From Cunninghamia lanceolata (taxonomy: Eukaryota > Streptophyta > Pinopsida > Cupressales > Cupressaceae), in NCBI GenBank assembly GCA_027924645.1, contig BSBN01000355.1:1437001-1501000 (forward strand): a stretch of DNA of 64,000 nt, read 5' to 3'. The notes beneath the pieces were generated by a model. The model worked only from the letters and a program-made list of their open reading frames with translations, made no database searches and had not been told where the DNA came from. Shown piece after piece: positions 10,534-20,534 of this stretch. Position 1 is the first letter of the stretch. Each line of letters begins with the position of its first letter. Position numbers and translations under genes: made by a program.

Positions 10534-11712
10534 TTAATTTCCGGAAGAAATATCAGCACCAGAGTCTGGTGCGGATCCAACCTCTACATTCTCTGAACTT
10601 TTCTTCACCCAAATCTTGCTCATCTGATTCCTAACCTCATCCGCATTCATCTTTTGTTTACCCTTGTCTTGATTCTGATTATACACCGGACCTCTTTTGT
10701 CCTGATTCTTGTTTCTGCAGACTTTAGCATTATGACCGGACCTATTGCAGATTTGGCAAATAACATTCCTTTGCATATTTGACTGATATCCTCTTGATCT
10801 GCATTGATTAGCCCTATGACCTATTCTATTGCATGTGAAGCATCTACCTTTGAATGATTTGTTTACTTGCATAATTCTACATTCATGGGATTTGTGTCCA
10901 TACCTTTTGCAGTTGAAGCACTGTCCGGAGAAGGATGAATTATTCTGATTCATTCTCATTCTGCACTGATTAGCTTTGTGACCAAAGTGGTTGCAGCTGT
11001 GGCAGTATCCATTGAAGGATGGATATCTTTGAGCATTTGGCTGTCTTACCGGAGGTCTTCTAGGCCTGCTCCTTGGATTTTCTGATCCAAGATTCTTCTG
11101 ACCGGATCCGGAGCTCTCTCCTTTCTCATATCCCAAGCCATACTTGTCATCTGTCCTCTTTTGACTTCCAAGAAGAACTTCAAGTTGAGCAGAACTTATC
11201 TTGAATTTCTCTTTATATTCATTTGTTGTTTGAAGGTCTCTTTTGAGAGAGGCAATTTGATCCTCAAGTTTTCCTTCATTATCTTTGGCATCTTCAAGAT
11301 CAGATTCAAGGTGTCTGATAATCCTGTCCATCTGGTGGCATTCTTCTGATTTTTCTTTAAGAGATTGTCTTAGATTGTCTTCAGCCTTTCTTTTTTCTTC
11401 AATCTCTTGAGTAAACTTTATAGTTCCTGATTCCATTTCATGTCTTAACATAATGACTTCTTTTGATAACTTTTCACATAACTTGGTTTGCTCAGTCAAT
11501 TCCTCATTTGTATTGCTTTCTTCACTTTGTCTTGCCAACTGTTGAAGCAGCTCCTTTCTCTTTTTCATAGAGAGACTTAATTTGTCTTTTAATTCTCTCA
11601 TGAATTCATCAGCCTGTTTGAGTCTTTCCTTTAATTCACTGACTTCAGAATTTGACTGTTCAAGATCCTCAAGGGCAGTCTTGAGTTGCTCCCTTAAACC
11701 ATATGCATCCAT
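10534..11712 (-). CDS. gag-like coiled-coil protein with four CCHC zinc knuckles
   Basis: This is a nucleocapsid-like protein of 392 aa that should package the element RNA into particles. Residues 1 to about 190 form a long coiled coil rich in Glu/Lys/Leu (ELKERLKQADEFMRELKD, ESDLEDAKD). A basic Arg/Pro patch (RPRRPPVRQ) follows, then four CX2CX4HX4C knuckles: CHSCNHFGHKANQC, CFNCKRYGHKSHEC, CFTCNRIGHRANQC and CQICNRSGHNAKVC. One to two knuckles are usual in copia Gag, so four is notable. The start at 11712 lies about 50 nt behind the primer site. The C-terminus ends in PDSGADISSG, reminiscent of an aspartic-protease DSGA motif but too short to call a protease. The typical copia Gag core domain is not visible upstream of the knuckles. 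Confidence 0.85.
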   Translation of the reverse strand: MDAYGLREQLKTALEDLEQSNSEVSELKERLKQADEFMRELKDKLSLSMKKRKELLQQLARQSEESNTNEELTEQTKLCEKLSKEVIMLRHEMESGTIKFTQEIEEKRKAEDNLRQSLKEKSEECHQMDRIIRHLESDLEDAKDNEGKLEDQIASLKRDLQTTNEYKEKFKISSAQLEVLLGSQKRTDDKYGLGYEKGESSGSGQKNLGSENPRSRPRRPPVRQPNAQRYPSFNGYCHSCNHFGHKANQCRMRMNQNNSSFSGQCFNCKRYGHKSHECRIMQVNKSFKGRCFTCNRIGHRANQCRSRGYQSNMQRNVICQICNRSGHNAKVCRNKNQDKRGPVYNQNQDKGKQKMNADEVRNQMSKIWVKKSSENVEVGSAPDSGADISSGN

Positions 11713-11763
11713 TTGAAATCCCAGATCTTCCTCAAGCTGTTAGGCTCTATTAGGAGGAACTTA

Positions 11764-11775
11764 GCTCTGATACCA
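11764..11775 (-). other. primer binding site (initiator Met tRNA)
   Basis: The minus strand reads TGGTATCAGAGC two bases inside the 5' LTR (LTR border at 11778). This is the standard plant Ty1/copia primer site complementary to the 3' end of tRNA-iMet. The following leader (AAGTTCCTCC, then TTGAGGAAGATC) closely resembles the leader of copia-3 at 52015-52063. Confidence 0.93.
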
Positions 11776-11777
11776 AT

Positions 11778-12871
11778 TGTTGATAACTGAGAGGGGGGGG
11801 GTGAATCAGTTATCCTAATTATTTCCCTTATTGAACTTTCCTCTTAATTGAAGCAGCATAAAATCAAACACAAAACATTAATCATGAAGTAAGAAACACA
11901 TGACACAGTATTTTTGACGTGGAAACCCTGTTAAGGGAGAAAACCACGGGGTGATTAACCCAAGAATTATTCTCTGTTAGAAGAATAGGAAATTACAAAA
12001 ATGGCACTTGCCAATTAGGGCTCACTGCCTGAGCACACTGCTCACAAGAGGCCCACTGCCTACAAGAAGACACACTGTCTACAAAGTGATGATAATCACA
12101 GTCTTGAACTGATTGGAAGCATCTGCATATGCTGGAGTTCAGTTCCGGTTAGGCTCAGTATACTGATCTGCTGCACTTCATCTTTCCTCTGTTCTTTGTT
12201 CTGCTATCTTTCACATACCAGATCCTTTTTGCTACCTCTGCTCTTTCTCTGGACTTATTCGCATATCTCTCCACACCCACACACCCTTCACAACTAAATC
12301 CATCCTCTATATATATCCGCACAAGTAGTTTCATCACCTTTCTAGTCGGCATCCGGAACAGTCTTAGTTTCTTACAAACTCTCATTCTGTCGGCTGAATC
12401 CTTCCTCACCAAGCAATGCGGATCAAGCATATACTTGTAGATATCATTAATCATGTCGGCCAAACATGATTCATGCCTTCACAACCTCTGTCATCAACAG
12501 TAACCCATCCGGAAAGTAGTCTGATACTCTGCCAGTCAGTTCTTCCTCTGTTTTCACTGTCTCTCAGGAATCCGGTACTCAACCATTCATATCTTTTTCC
12601 TTGTCCATCACCGGAGGCTAAATCCTTGGAATATACCACTCAAGGTAGTCCTCTTGACTTCCCCAAATCCGCACTGCACCAAGACACTTCCTCTGAGAGG
12701 TCCGGACCAATCTGTCGGACCTTGCCACATGCTCTGTTCTTCTTCACCGGACCACAACATTCTTTATTCTGACTTCCGGTAGAGACATATCCTGTCTTGC
12801 GGATATGTGAGATGACCTTTGTTGCCATCAATGACAACAACCATGAATCCATATAGTGTCTCTTGCCAACA
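11778..12871 (-). repeat. 5' LTR of the pol-less element
   Basis: This is the promoter-bearing LTR, TG...CA bounded, 1094 bp. It carries the TATA box near 12308-12320, the U5 hairpin at its inner end and the TSD CCACA at 12872-12876. Its R-U5 part (about 11778-12180) resembles that of copia-3 closely; the U3 part does not. Confidence 0.95.
12307..12320 (-). promoter_or_regulatory. TATA box of the pol-less element
   Basis: On the minus strand GGATATATATAGAGG sits about 550 bp before the end of U5. Transcription would be expected to start about 30 bp downstream (near 12275), defining U3/R. The identical motif is at about 5951-5964 in the 3' LTR. Confidence 0.6.
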
Positions 12872-12876
12872 CCACA

Positions 12877-13210
12877 TTCTAGGACTTTGTTTGAGGCCAT
12901 ACAAAGATTTCTTCAATTTAGAAACTAAATTACTTTTACCTTTCACCATGCAGTGCTTTGGCTGTGTCATATAAATATCCTCATCCAAATCACCATGAAG
13001 GAAAGTCATTTTCACATCTATTTTCTCAACCTCTAGATCATAAGCAACAACAATAGAAAACAAGAATCTAATGGATGTCATTTTTTCAATAGGAGAAACT
13101 ATCTCACCACAATCAACACCCTCAACCTGAGAGTAACCTTTCACAACCAACCATGATTTGTACTTCTCAATACCTCCATTTGAACCAATCTTTTTCTTGA
13201 ACACCCATTT
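12877..13210 (-). pseudogene. copia-1 RT N-terminal half
   Basis: From right to left the frame reads FKKKIGSNGGIEKYKSWLV, then VKGYSQVEGVDC, KIDVKMTFLHGDLDEDIYM and [14 protein letters not shown], the canonical order of conserved blocks at the start of copia RT. It ends at the nested insertion; the next RT residues continue on the other side at 5417. One or more residues of the usual blocks have drifted (for example EIVSP for ETFSP). Open from 13204, with the preceding KWV block near 13210. Confidence 0.9.
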
Positions 13211-13742
13211 GCAATGAACAAGTTTTCATCCTTCAGGCAATGGTACTAGGTCCCATGTATCATTCATTTTCAAAGCTACTATTTCTTCATCCATAGCAAT
13301 CTTCCAAGACTTTACATCATTCATCCCTAATGCCTCTTCTACAGATCTAGGTTCATCTATGTTAGTATTCAAAGAAAAAATACATCTCCAGTCATCAAGT
13401 GAATACCTTTTGGATGGTTGTCTATGCCTTATAGACCTTCAAACAAGTTGAGTTGGAGGTTCTTCCTCCTCTTCTAAAGATTCAGAGCTAGATGAGCTCT
13501 CCTCAACTTCATGTCTATCTAGGAGCGTCGATTCAACTTTCTCAGGTGTAGAATCTAATTGAATCACATCTTTCTATTCACTTTGTTATGGCTGCAATGT
13601 AACAGAAGAAGGCTTGATTTCTCTAAAAATAACACTTCTACTATATTACCTTCTGTGCAACAAGATCCCAAAGCTTGTATCCTTTCACACCATAACTATA
13701 CCTGATGAAGATACATTTCACAACCTTGTTCTCCAACTTTGT
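13211..13742 (-). pseudogene. copia-1 integrase-RT linker, decayed
   Basis: This is the hydrophilic spacer between integrase and RT. Several stops and frameshifts occur. It includes the coding remnant of the region just before RT (PLPEG, LVHCKWVFK) and a Ser/Glu-rich stretch near 13440-13560. No other gene is visible. Confidence 0.65.
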
Positions 13743-14770
13743 TCACTTCTCCTTTGCCACATGTGCATATGCCTTGAAACTAAAAAATCTAAGATGTCTT
13801 CGTGAAGGTTTGTTCCTCGACCATGCCTCCATAGGTGTTTTATCAACAAACGCTGATGTAGGAGACTCGTTAATTAGGTAGCAAGCAATAGCAACAACTT
13901 CATCCCAAAACCTTTGTTTTAGACCAACACCACTAAGCATACTCCTAGCCTTCTCCATCAGTGTCATGTTCATTCTTTCTGCAACTCCATTTTGTTGTGG
14001 AGAATATGGAGTTGTCATTTGTCTCTGAATGCCACAATCTTTATAGAATCTATCAAAATCATTAGAGAAAAATTCACCTCCATTTTGATTCCTCAAACAT
14101 TTTATTTTCTTTCTAGTCTGCAACTCAACCATTACTTTAAATTATTTAAATCAACTTAAAACTTTAGATTTATTCTTTAGAAAATATACCCATTTCCTTT
14201 TGCTATAATCTTCAATAAATGAAACATAATATATGGATTTCACAATGGAAAGAACATCTACAAGACCAAACACATTAGAATGAATAAGATCTAATACACC
14301 ACAAGATTTATGAGAACTCGAGTAAAACTGAATGTGCTTTTGTTTACCATAAATGCAATGCTCATAGAAATTAAAATCAAGCTTACAATCAGTCAACCCT
14401 AAACAACAATGTTTTTATTTTTCAAGGTCCTTAGATCCTTTTCTCCTATGTGGCCTAATCTATGGTGCCATAACATAGTCTTCTTTGCAGGTGATTTTGA
14501 TTTAGAAGAAAGAGCACCCTTAGGTACCCAGAAGCCATGACCATCCACTGAAAATGAAACCCTCTCCTTTTCCAGTGAAGTAGTCATAGATTTACTTTTT
14601 GCAGAAGTACTGTTGCACTCAATAGTGTGTGCATGAAGCTTATAGAATGTGCCAAATCTGACACCTCTAGCAATCACCATAACACCTCTTACCATCTTGT
14701 GTCTTGAATCAGAAAAAAGACTATCGGCACACCTAGATCTATTAGTTTGCTCACATATAATAAATTTCAT
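13743..14770 (-). pseudogene. copia-1 pre-integrase zinc finger and integrase
   Basis: Three collinear frames are separated by stops. 14770-14399 carries the HHCC zone, with LWHHRLGHIGEKDLRTLKN. 14396-14151 carries the finger end and core start (HSNVFGLVD, FIEDYSKRKWVYFLKNKSKV). 14132-13743 carries RNQNGGEFFSNDFDRF (catalytic Asp replaced by Asn in the usual TDNGGE motif) and SPQQNGVAERMNMT (catalytic Glu kept). The domain would integrate cDNA; this copy is dead because of the stops and the altered core. Confidence 0.88.
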
Positions 14771-15074
14771 GCTAATCTAGGGATATGCAACACACCATTA
14801 ATCTTTTTTATTCTATCATCAGGAAATCTAATTTTAACTTAACCACAACCAACAATATTTAAATAAGAATTATCACCCAAGTACACCTTACCTCCATCAA
14901 ATTCTTCATATTTAGAAAACCAATCTCTATTAAGCGTCATTTGGAAAGATGCACCTAAGTTAATTAACCATGCATCATTACCTGCACGAGTGGCCAAAGA
15001 TGGAATGAATGCATCACTATCTTCCTTCTCGGACTAAGAATTAGAATCAAATTTATTCTTTCTCTTCTTATTTT
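14771..15074 (-). pseudogene. copia-1 protease remnant
   Basis: The minus strand near 14930-15000 reads DAWLINLGASFQMT, aligning with the DSGAS active site of copia aspartic proteases. The catalytic Asp-Ser pair has become Asn-Leu, so the enzyme would be inactive even without the surrounding stops. Confidence 0.7.
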
Positions 15075-15817
15075 TTACTTTACACTCTTATGGAAGTGTC
15101 CAGGCTTACCGCAATTCCAACAAATAAATTTGAACTTTCTAGAAGATTTGAATCTCCCCTTGGACTTGGATTTGTCATGCTTCTCACTCTTCTTTCCTTT
15201 TTCTTTGGGTCTTCCACAAACACTTAGGGATTCTTTAGCACTAATGGATACCTTCATCCTCATTTCCTCAGAAAGAAAAGAACCCACAACATCTTCAACT
15301 TTCAAGACAATAGAAGTACTCCTAATCATATAACAAGAGAATCCCATGAATCAAGCAAAGAACAAAGCAAGATCTGACATCTCTCCTCCTCATCTATTTT
15401 TACACCAACTAATGCCAATTAAACCGCTGACATATTGAATGCTTCCAAATGGTTTGCAATTCATCCACCCTCTTCCATTCTCAAGGAATACAGTTTCTTC
15501 CTCAAGAAAATCTTGTTCACTAAATATTTGGCTTGATATATCTCACTAAGTTTCTTCCATAGTTTCTTTGCAGAGGGCTCTTCATGAACATTGATTAAAA
15601 TAGAGTTTGTTAGGCATAATCTGATTAGACCCTTGGCTTTACAGTCCATAACATCATATGCAACATCCATAGTAGCATTTGTGGGCCTTGAAACATTCTC
15701 ATCAATAGCATCCCATAGATCTTGATCATTTAACAAATCCTCTATCTTCAGCTTCCACATCTCAAAATTGTTACTAGAAAGTGTTTCTACCTCTATTCTC
15801 CTTGATGTGCTCACCAT
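15075..15817 (-). pseudogene. copia-1 gag with zinc knuckle
   Basis: 15817-15461 encodes the Gag N-terminal part (ETLSSNNFEMWKLKIEDLL, LWDAIDE, LRKKLYSLRMEEGG), typical of the UBN2/Gag family of copia. After a broken stretch, 15347-15075 gives a basic linker and one CCHC knuckle, CWNCGKPGHFHKSV, which lacks its last Cys. The start lies close behind the LTR and degenerate primer site. Stops between the parts show decay. Confidence 0.85.
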
Positions 15818-15930
15818 CTAAAAATCCCTACAACAAGATCACAAAGTATCTTCTACATAAGCTCCCACTCAAAACTGGATTAGTTCAAAAAACCCAATAA
15901 CTCACAACTGAAACCAAAGGTGATCAATAT

Positions 15931-16922
15931 CTTATACCACTTGTAAGGAAGCTAAGGTAGCAGAACAACTTCCTACACTAATCTTGAGGGGAGCGATATG
16001 CAAAACTTTTTAGATCTTTACAACAGTTACAGAAATAAACACAAATAGAAATCATACCATGACACAATAATTACATGGGGAAACCCTTTCGAGAGAAAAA
16101 CCCCACACTCCAAAGCTGCCCAATATATTATTGAGGAATCAAGAAGATTAGAATATACTTGCAGAGAAAGATTTCACAAGAGTATAGCCAACTAGAGATC
16201 TAGAGGCAACTCAACATCTATAAGACTCTTACACACAACCTCCATCTCAAGCTCCTGATATATAGGGGATACAATAAATTAAAACTTAAACAATAATTAC
16301 AAAACCATGAGCCAAAACCACCCAAAATTGGCGCCCAAATTATCTCCAATCAAAGATGCCTTGTGATGTGCCAAATAACACACTAGCATGTGTGTAACTC
16401 TCCCCTTTAGAACTCTTTTAAGTGTCCAACACGTTTTCACATTTCCTAAAATAGGAGGGCAAACTTCTTGAGGCCATAACTTTTGATCCAGGTGTCCGAT
16501 TGATGAACTATTTAGTGTGTTGGAAAGCTTGTGAAGAGATCTATCAAGATATAACGTACTTTGTCAATTTTGACAAATTAAGGGACATTTAGGGACCTCT
16601 AAGTGCCTCAAATACGAGTTTAAAACTTTTTTCAAGTGTTTCAAAAAATAGAAACTTTAATATCTTGCAATCGAGGTATGATCTTGAGTTGAAACTCACC
16701 CAAGATGTTTCCTTCATAGTTACACACCATTTGGAAAAATTTTGGGTCCATTCTTGTTCAAATGTAGAGTTCTTAAAAATAGTAAGCCCTACCATTTTTA
16801 GCACTTTTTAGAAACTTTGAATGTTCTAAACCTTTCTTCAAGATAAAGGGTATTCGAAAAGAACAAATTTGGGAAGAATAAAAATATTTTGTAGTTGCAA
16901 GGTTGAGACACCTTTCCTAAGA
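15931..16922 (-). repeat. 5' LTR of copia-1 with degenerate primer site
   Basis: The LTR runs from TG at 15942 to about 16922 (about 980 bp); its outer end matches the truncated left LTR. Immediately inside, the minus strand reads TGGTATAAGAT (15931-15939 and on), a decayed form of TGGTATCAGAGC. The terminal bases have drifted (GA instead of CA), consistent with age. Confidence 0.75.
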
Positions 16923-16929
16923 CTAACTT

Positions 16930-18484
16930 TATTGGCAACTTGGCAAACATCATTGATAGAGACACTGCTGGTATGAGTTGGTTTGGCTGAGCATGATGTT
17001 TGATAGTGTTATCATTGATGGAAACATGAAAAGAAACAAAGATTCAACAAGGTTGGAACAGAGATTTTGGTCCGGCAAAGTACACTTAAGTATTTTGGCT
17101 AAGTGTAGGTAGAGTATAGAGATAGCGACAGAGAGATAGTATTTTGATCAATGTTGGTCCGCAGTTGAAGATCTGGCCTTGCAGTTTTGGTAAGATGTCT
17201 ATAGTCTTTAGATGATCTTAAATAAAAATTTTCAACTTTTGATCATCTTCGGAAGTGTACCTTCAAGTAGCCTAAGTTTGACATGACTGAATACAGTACC
17301 GAACAAAGCAGGACACCTAATTATTTTGGTCCGCATTCCTCCGGTAATAAATATTTCGTTATGCAGTTTTGAGGTGTTGTAAACACTTGTTTGAAGGTCT
17401 CAAATCCAAAGTTTCAGATCTTGGAGTCCACCAGAAAGATAGCTATGAGCTACTGAGCATCGCTAGAAGGTTTGACAGTGTTTGACTATGATAGGGCATG
17501 TGTCCTAATGGTCCGCATTTTGCCACAAGTTGATTTTATGTTCTGCGGTTCTAGAGTTATGTTCTAAAGTGTCTAAAGAGTCTTGGATATGAATTTGAAC
17601 AAGCCTTGTAGTCCGCATTGAAAGTTGTAATCTGAAAGATGGACTAATCCAGTAATAATCAGAGTTTAAGGCCAACCTGATACTTTGATCAGTGTGCGGT
17701 AAGATCTATTGATTGGAACTTTATTCAAAGTGGTTCTATAACTAAAGTTGGCATATGAGATTGTGTTACAAGTGTTAATTAGATCCGCAAAGCATTTTGG
17801 TGAAAGGATTAGGCCAACAAGCTACACAAGGCATAACTACATGCTTCATCTCTGTATGCCGACCTAATTTAAAGATTGTAAATATTGCGTGTGTATATAT
17901 ATATATATATATGAGATCTAATTCATTGTTTGGTGTGTGTGGAGTGTGAATAGGAGTGTGTATGTGTGCGACATGTGAAGGGTTGTGATTTTGTGAAGGC
18001 GACAAGTGAAGAAGAAGAGAGATCCAATTTTTAGGTAAGAGCAGAGCAGCGTGATAGAGCAGAGCAGGATGAAGAGTTTTGAATCAGTTTATGAACTTCA
18101 TTGGAAGTGTATCCATGCATTTGCAAATGAAATTTTAATAGTTAATTTTGGCAGTGAGCCATCCCTCTTTTTTTATTATGGCAGTTAGCATCTTTCTTTG
18201 GACAGTGAGTCTTTAAGGGTAGTGAGCCCTGGGTAGTGAGCCTCTTGTAATTTGGTATTGTTATTACATAATATATGGTGAGCTAACACTCACCGTGGTT
18301 TTTCCCATTTTGGGTTTTCCACGTAAAAATCCTAGTGTTCATGTGTAATGTTTTGTGGATGTTCATTCTATGTTTAATTTTCTTTATTGTTGTTGAATGG
18401 GAAAATGGATTAATGGTTTAATCGGTGATTGGTTTAAGAGAATACTAATTCACCCCCTCCTCTCAGTATTTTGGGTGTTCAACA
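16930..18484 (+). repeat. solo LTR, 1555 bp, TSD AACTT
   Basis: It runs from TATTGGCAAC (TG mutated to TA) to GGTGTTCAACA and is flanked by AACTT on both sides (16925-16929 and 18485-18489). No internal region is present. It resembles the LTRs of the pol-less element and copia-3 in style: a TTGGCAA start, GGCAGTGAGCC phrases, a TTTTCCACGTAAAA box, and the C-rich terminal hairpin AATACTAATTCACC..CTCAGTATT. Sense orientation is plus. A TA-microsatellite lies at about 17896-17914. Solo LTRs arise by recombination between two LTRs. Confidence 0.8.
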
Positions 18485-19436
18485 AACTTTACATGTTCAT
18501 TACAGGGATATGTGATAAATGTCTTTTGGAAAGGACCCATTAACACACATGACAAACCCAACTCTACAAATTTACATATTATTGACTTCTCAACTACTAG
18601 AAACTTGTTATGTTAGACAACATTTAAAACTTCAAATATATAGTATTGCTCTTCGAAGGTATTTGTCAAAATATTTGTATCTATGTCAAAATCAATATCT
18701 ATGGCAAACATTACAATTCACAATGGCTAAATTATTTAATTTCTATTTTATATATTGTTTTGCCTCTATTTACACTTAATTAATTTATCTCCATTTCCAA
18801 ATCAAAACACACACACAAGTCATTAACAAGAACATGATGCACTGCAACTCTTGTTGTTGTGAGCAATGAATATATGTGGTAAGAGGGAAACTTGTGAAGG
18901 AAAAAGTTTCTAAGGAAAAAGGCATATAAAGATACATTATTTTACATTTTTATGTCCTTTCAAAAATGCCCCCTCTAATTGACTAAGGGGATGTTAGAGG
19001 TGCCAACACATACACATGTTATTTCTCATTTAAAATTTAAACATATCACAAGGTTTTTTTTACAAAACATATAAAGTCAAGGTATTTGACCATGCTAAAT
19101 TGTCATTTAAATATCTTCCATACCCTACCCTTACTCCTCTCAAAATTCCCCTCTAAACTCCAAAGAAACATATTCATTTTTAAACATGTTTTAATAAAGA
19201 TATAGAGATTTTTTGTAATATAAAGACTCTCACTTAATGTATATATATAAAGAAAACTCCAATGATTAACACCATACGAACATAAATCTATCTTATAGTT
19301 GCATATATCTATTTCCACCTCCCCCATGTTTCCCAACCACACAAATTACAAAATAGATATTAATAATTTTTTACAATATTATTAATAAAATCACCATAAT
19401 TAGTATATATAAAAAAGTTTATTTCCCCTTCCTCTA

Positions 19437-19560
19437 TTCTCTTTCCCCAATTTCTTATTAAAATCTAAACACATCATAATAATTATTTTATAAAACACTA
19501 TTCTCTTTCTCCAATTTCTTTCTAAAATCTAAACACATCATAATAATTATTTTATAAAAC
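19437..19560. repeat. two-copy tandem repeat, about 62 bp
   Basis: 19437-19500 and 19501-19560 are near-identical copies beginning TTCTCTTTC and ending ATTTTATAAAAC. Confidence 0.9.
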
Positions 19561-20207
19561 AAATAGAATCAATTTAGTTGACAATATCAAGTTGTCATTT
19601 AAATGTCCTCCATACGATTCCCTTACTCCTCTAAAAATCTTCCTCTAAACTCCAAACAAACATATTATTGAGGTGAATCTAATTTTTAATAAAAATAAAT
19701 AATTTTATTTATATACAAAGTTTATAGTAGGTTGAAAATAAAGATATAGACAACATAAAATAGTTGAACTCAAAGTTTGAAGAGGATGTTTAGAATTGAG
19801 TAGAGGGTGTAAAAGTTGAAAAACTAATAAAATTGGAATCTTATCTTCAAAAAATAGGAGCCTCTACTTTTTAGTTTTCAAATTTCATGTAGGTATCTTT
19901 GGGGTAGCATTGTAATTTTCTTCCACCAATTTTTTTTTTCCACATAGTGTTACTTGAAAACATTTACAATATTTTAGCATTAGTTGTGCTAAAAAAACTA
20001 TCGGACCATCAACATTTAAAAAAATTTGAACCTTAATTTTAACATTGCATACTGTTATAAAATTCATAAGATCATCCAATTGTCAAAAACTCCTAAAAGT
20101 TCTCAATAGTACCTACTAAAAAAATTAAATAACTCTCTCCACAAACCATTTCCTTATTGGCTATGGCCTTTGCCTTCCTTTTCATTACCTACCCCTCTAC
20201 TCTATGC

Positions 20208-20222
20208 CTCTATAAATTGCCT
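20208..20222 (+). promoter_or_regulatory. TATA box of left NCED-like pseudogene
   Basis: CTCTATAAATTGCC lies about 140 bp before the ATG at 20359, with a CT/CA-rich leader between. The mirror copy is at about 40294-40308 on the minus strand, so the motif is kept in both arms. Confidence 0.5.
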
Positions 20223-20358
20223 CCTCGTCCGCCTCCTTACCACAACTAACTACCTCCATTAAACATTTCTTCTATCCAACACAAATTGATAACTCAATTT
20301 GCATGCTCTCTTAAGTTGATATATAATAAGCATTTCCCTCTATGAGTGAGTGCTAGGA

Positions 20359-20530
20359 ATGGCTGCTATGAAATGTTTGCTAGATAACACCTGTAGAGGC
20401 TTTCCTTTGTAATTCAATGTGTGGCCTAGTATTCCTAGTGATAGGTCAGTGATTCCTTGTAAGAAGCTTGTGTTACACAAAATTTATGGGTGTTTGACCA
20501 CCATCTATCCAACAAAGATAGTCCAATTAT
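20359..20530 (+). pseudogene. start of left NCED/CCD-like pseudogene
   Basis: The first codons (MAAMKCLLDN) match the start of the right copy (MAATKCLLEN at 40165). The frame closes at codon 17 (TAA at about 20410), and NCED similarity is then lost as copia sequence begins near 20535. The shared start and promoter are the only reasons to assign it, because the recognisable catalytic domain is missing here. Confidence 0.5.
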
Positions 20531-20534
20531 GAGA

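Larger units (their letters stand above)
5423..12871 (-). mobile_element. young pol-less (non-autonomous) Sirevirus-like LTR retrotransposon, 7449 bp
   Basis: Two nearly identical LTRs (1092 and 1094 bp; by eye three substitutions and a G-run length difference) bound this element, and a 5-bp TSD CCACA flanks it. On the minus strand it has a tRNA-iMet primer site, a 392-aa coiled-coil/CCHC gag-like protein, a 650-bp spacer, an ORF of 1043 sense codons with one amber stop, then serial purine tracts before the 3' LTR. I find no protease, integrase, RT or RNase H anywhere inside it, so it must rely on an autonomous relative. It lies inside the RT domain of copia-1. It resembles large non-autonomous gag-bearing elements (TR-GAG type), but its second protein is unusual. 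Confidence 0.9.
4145..16922 (-). mobile_element. old Ty1/copia element 'copia-1', interrupted by a nested element
   Basis: Read on the minus strand from right to left this is LTR (15942-16922), degenerate primer site, gag, zinc knuckle, protease, integrase, RT, RNase H, polypurine tract and truncated LTR (4145-4273). The integrase-before-RT order identifies Ty1/copia. All coding parts carry stops and frameshifts. The younger element at 5423-12871 sits inside the RT domain. The two LTR remnants match over 4145-4273 and about 16805-16922. The left LTR is cut off at 4145 where gypsy sequence begins, so no target duplication can be checked for this insertion. Confidence 0.85.
18485..20390 (+). 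repeat. left arm of large inverted duplication (NCED-like upstream region)
   Basis: This segment matches the reverse complement of 40120-42560 with many small indels. Paired landmarks are 18535-18565 with 42480-42510, 18840-18880 with 41610-41650, 18990-19050 with 41455-41510, 19255-19330 with 41105-41180, 19850-19890 with 40620-40665, and 20170-20375 with 40155-40345. The right arm carries an extra piece of about 500 bp (41975-42478). The arm includes promoter-like DNA and the first codons of an NCED/CCD-like pseudogene. Confidence 0.8.
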
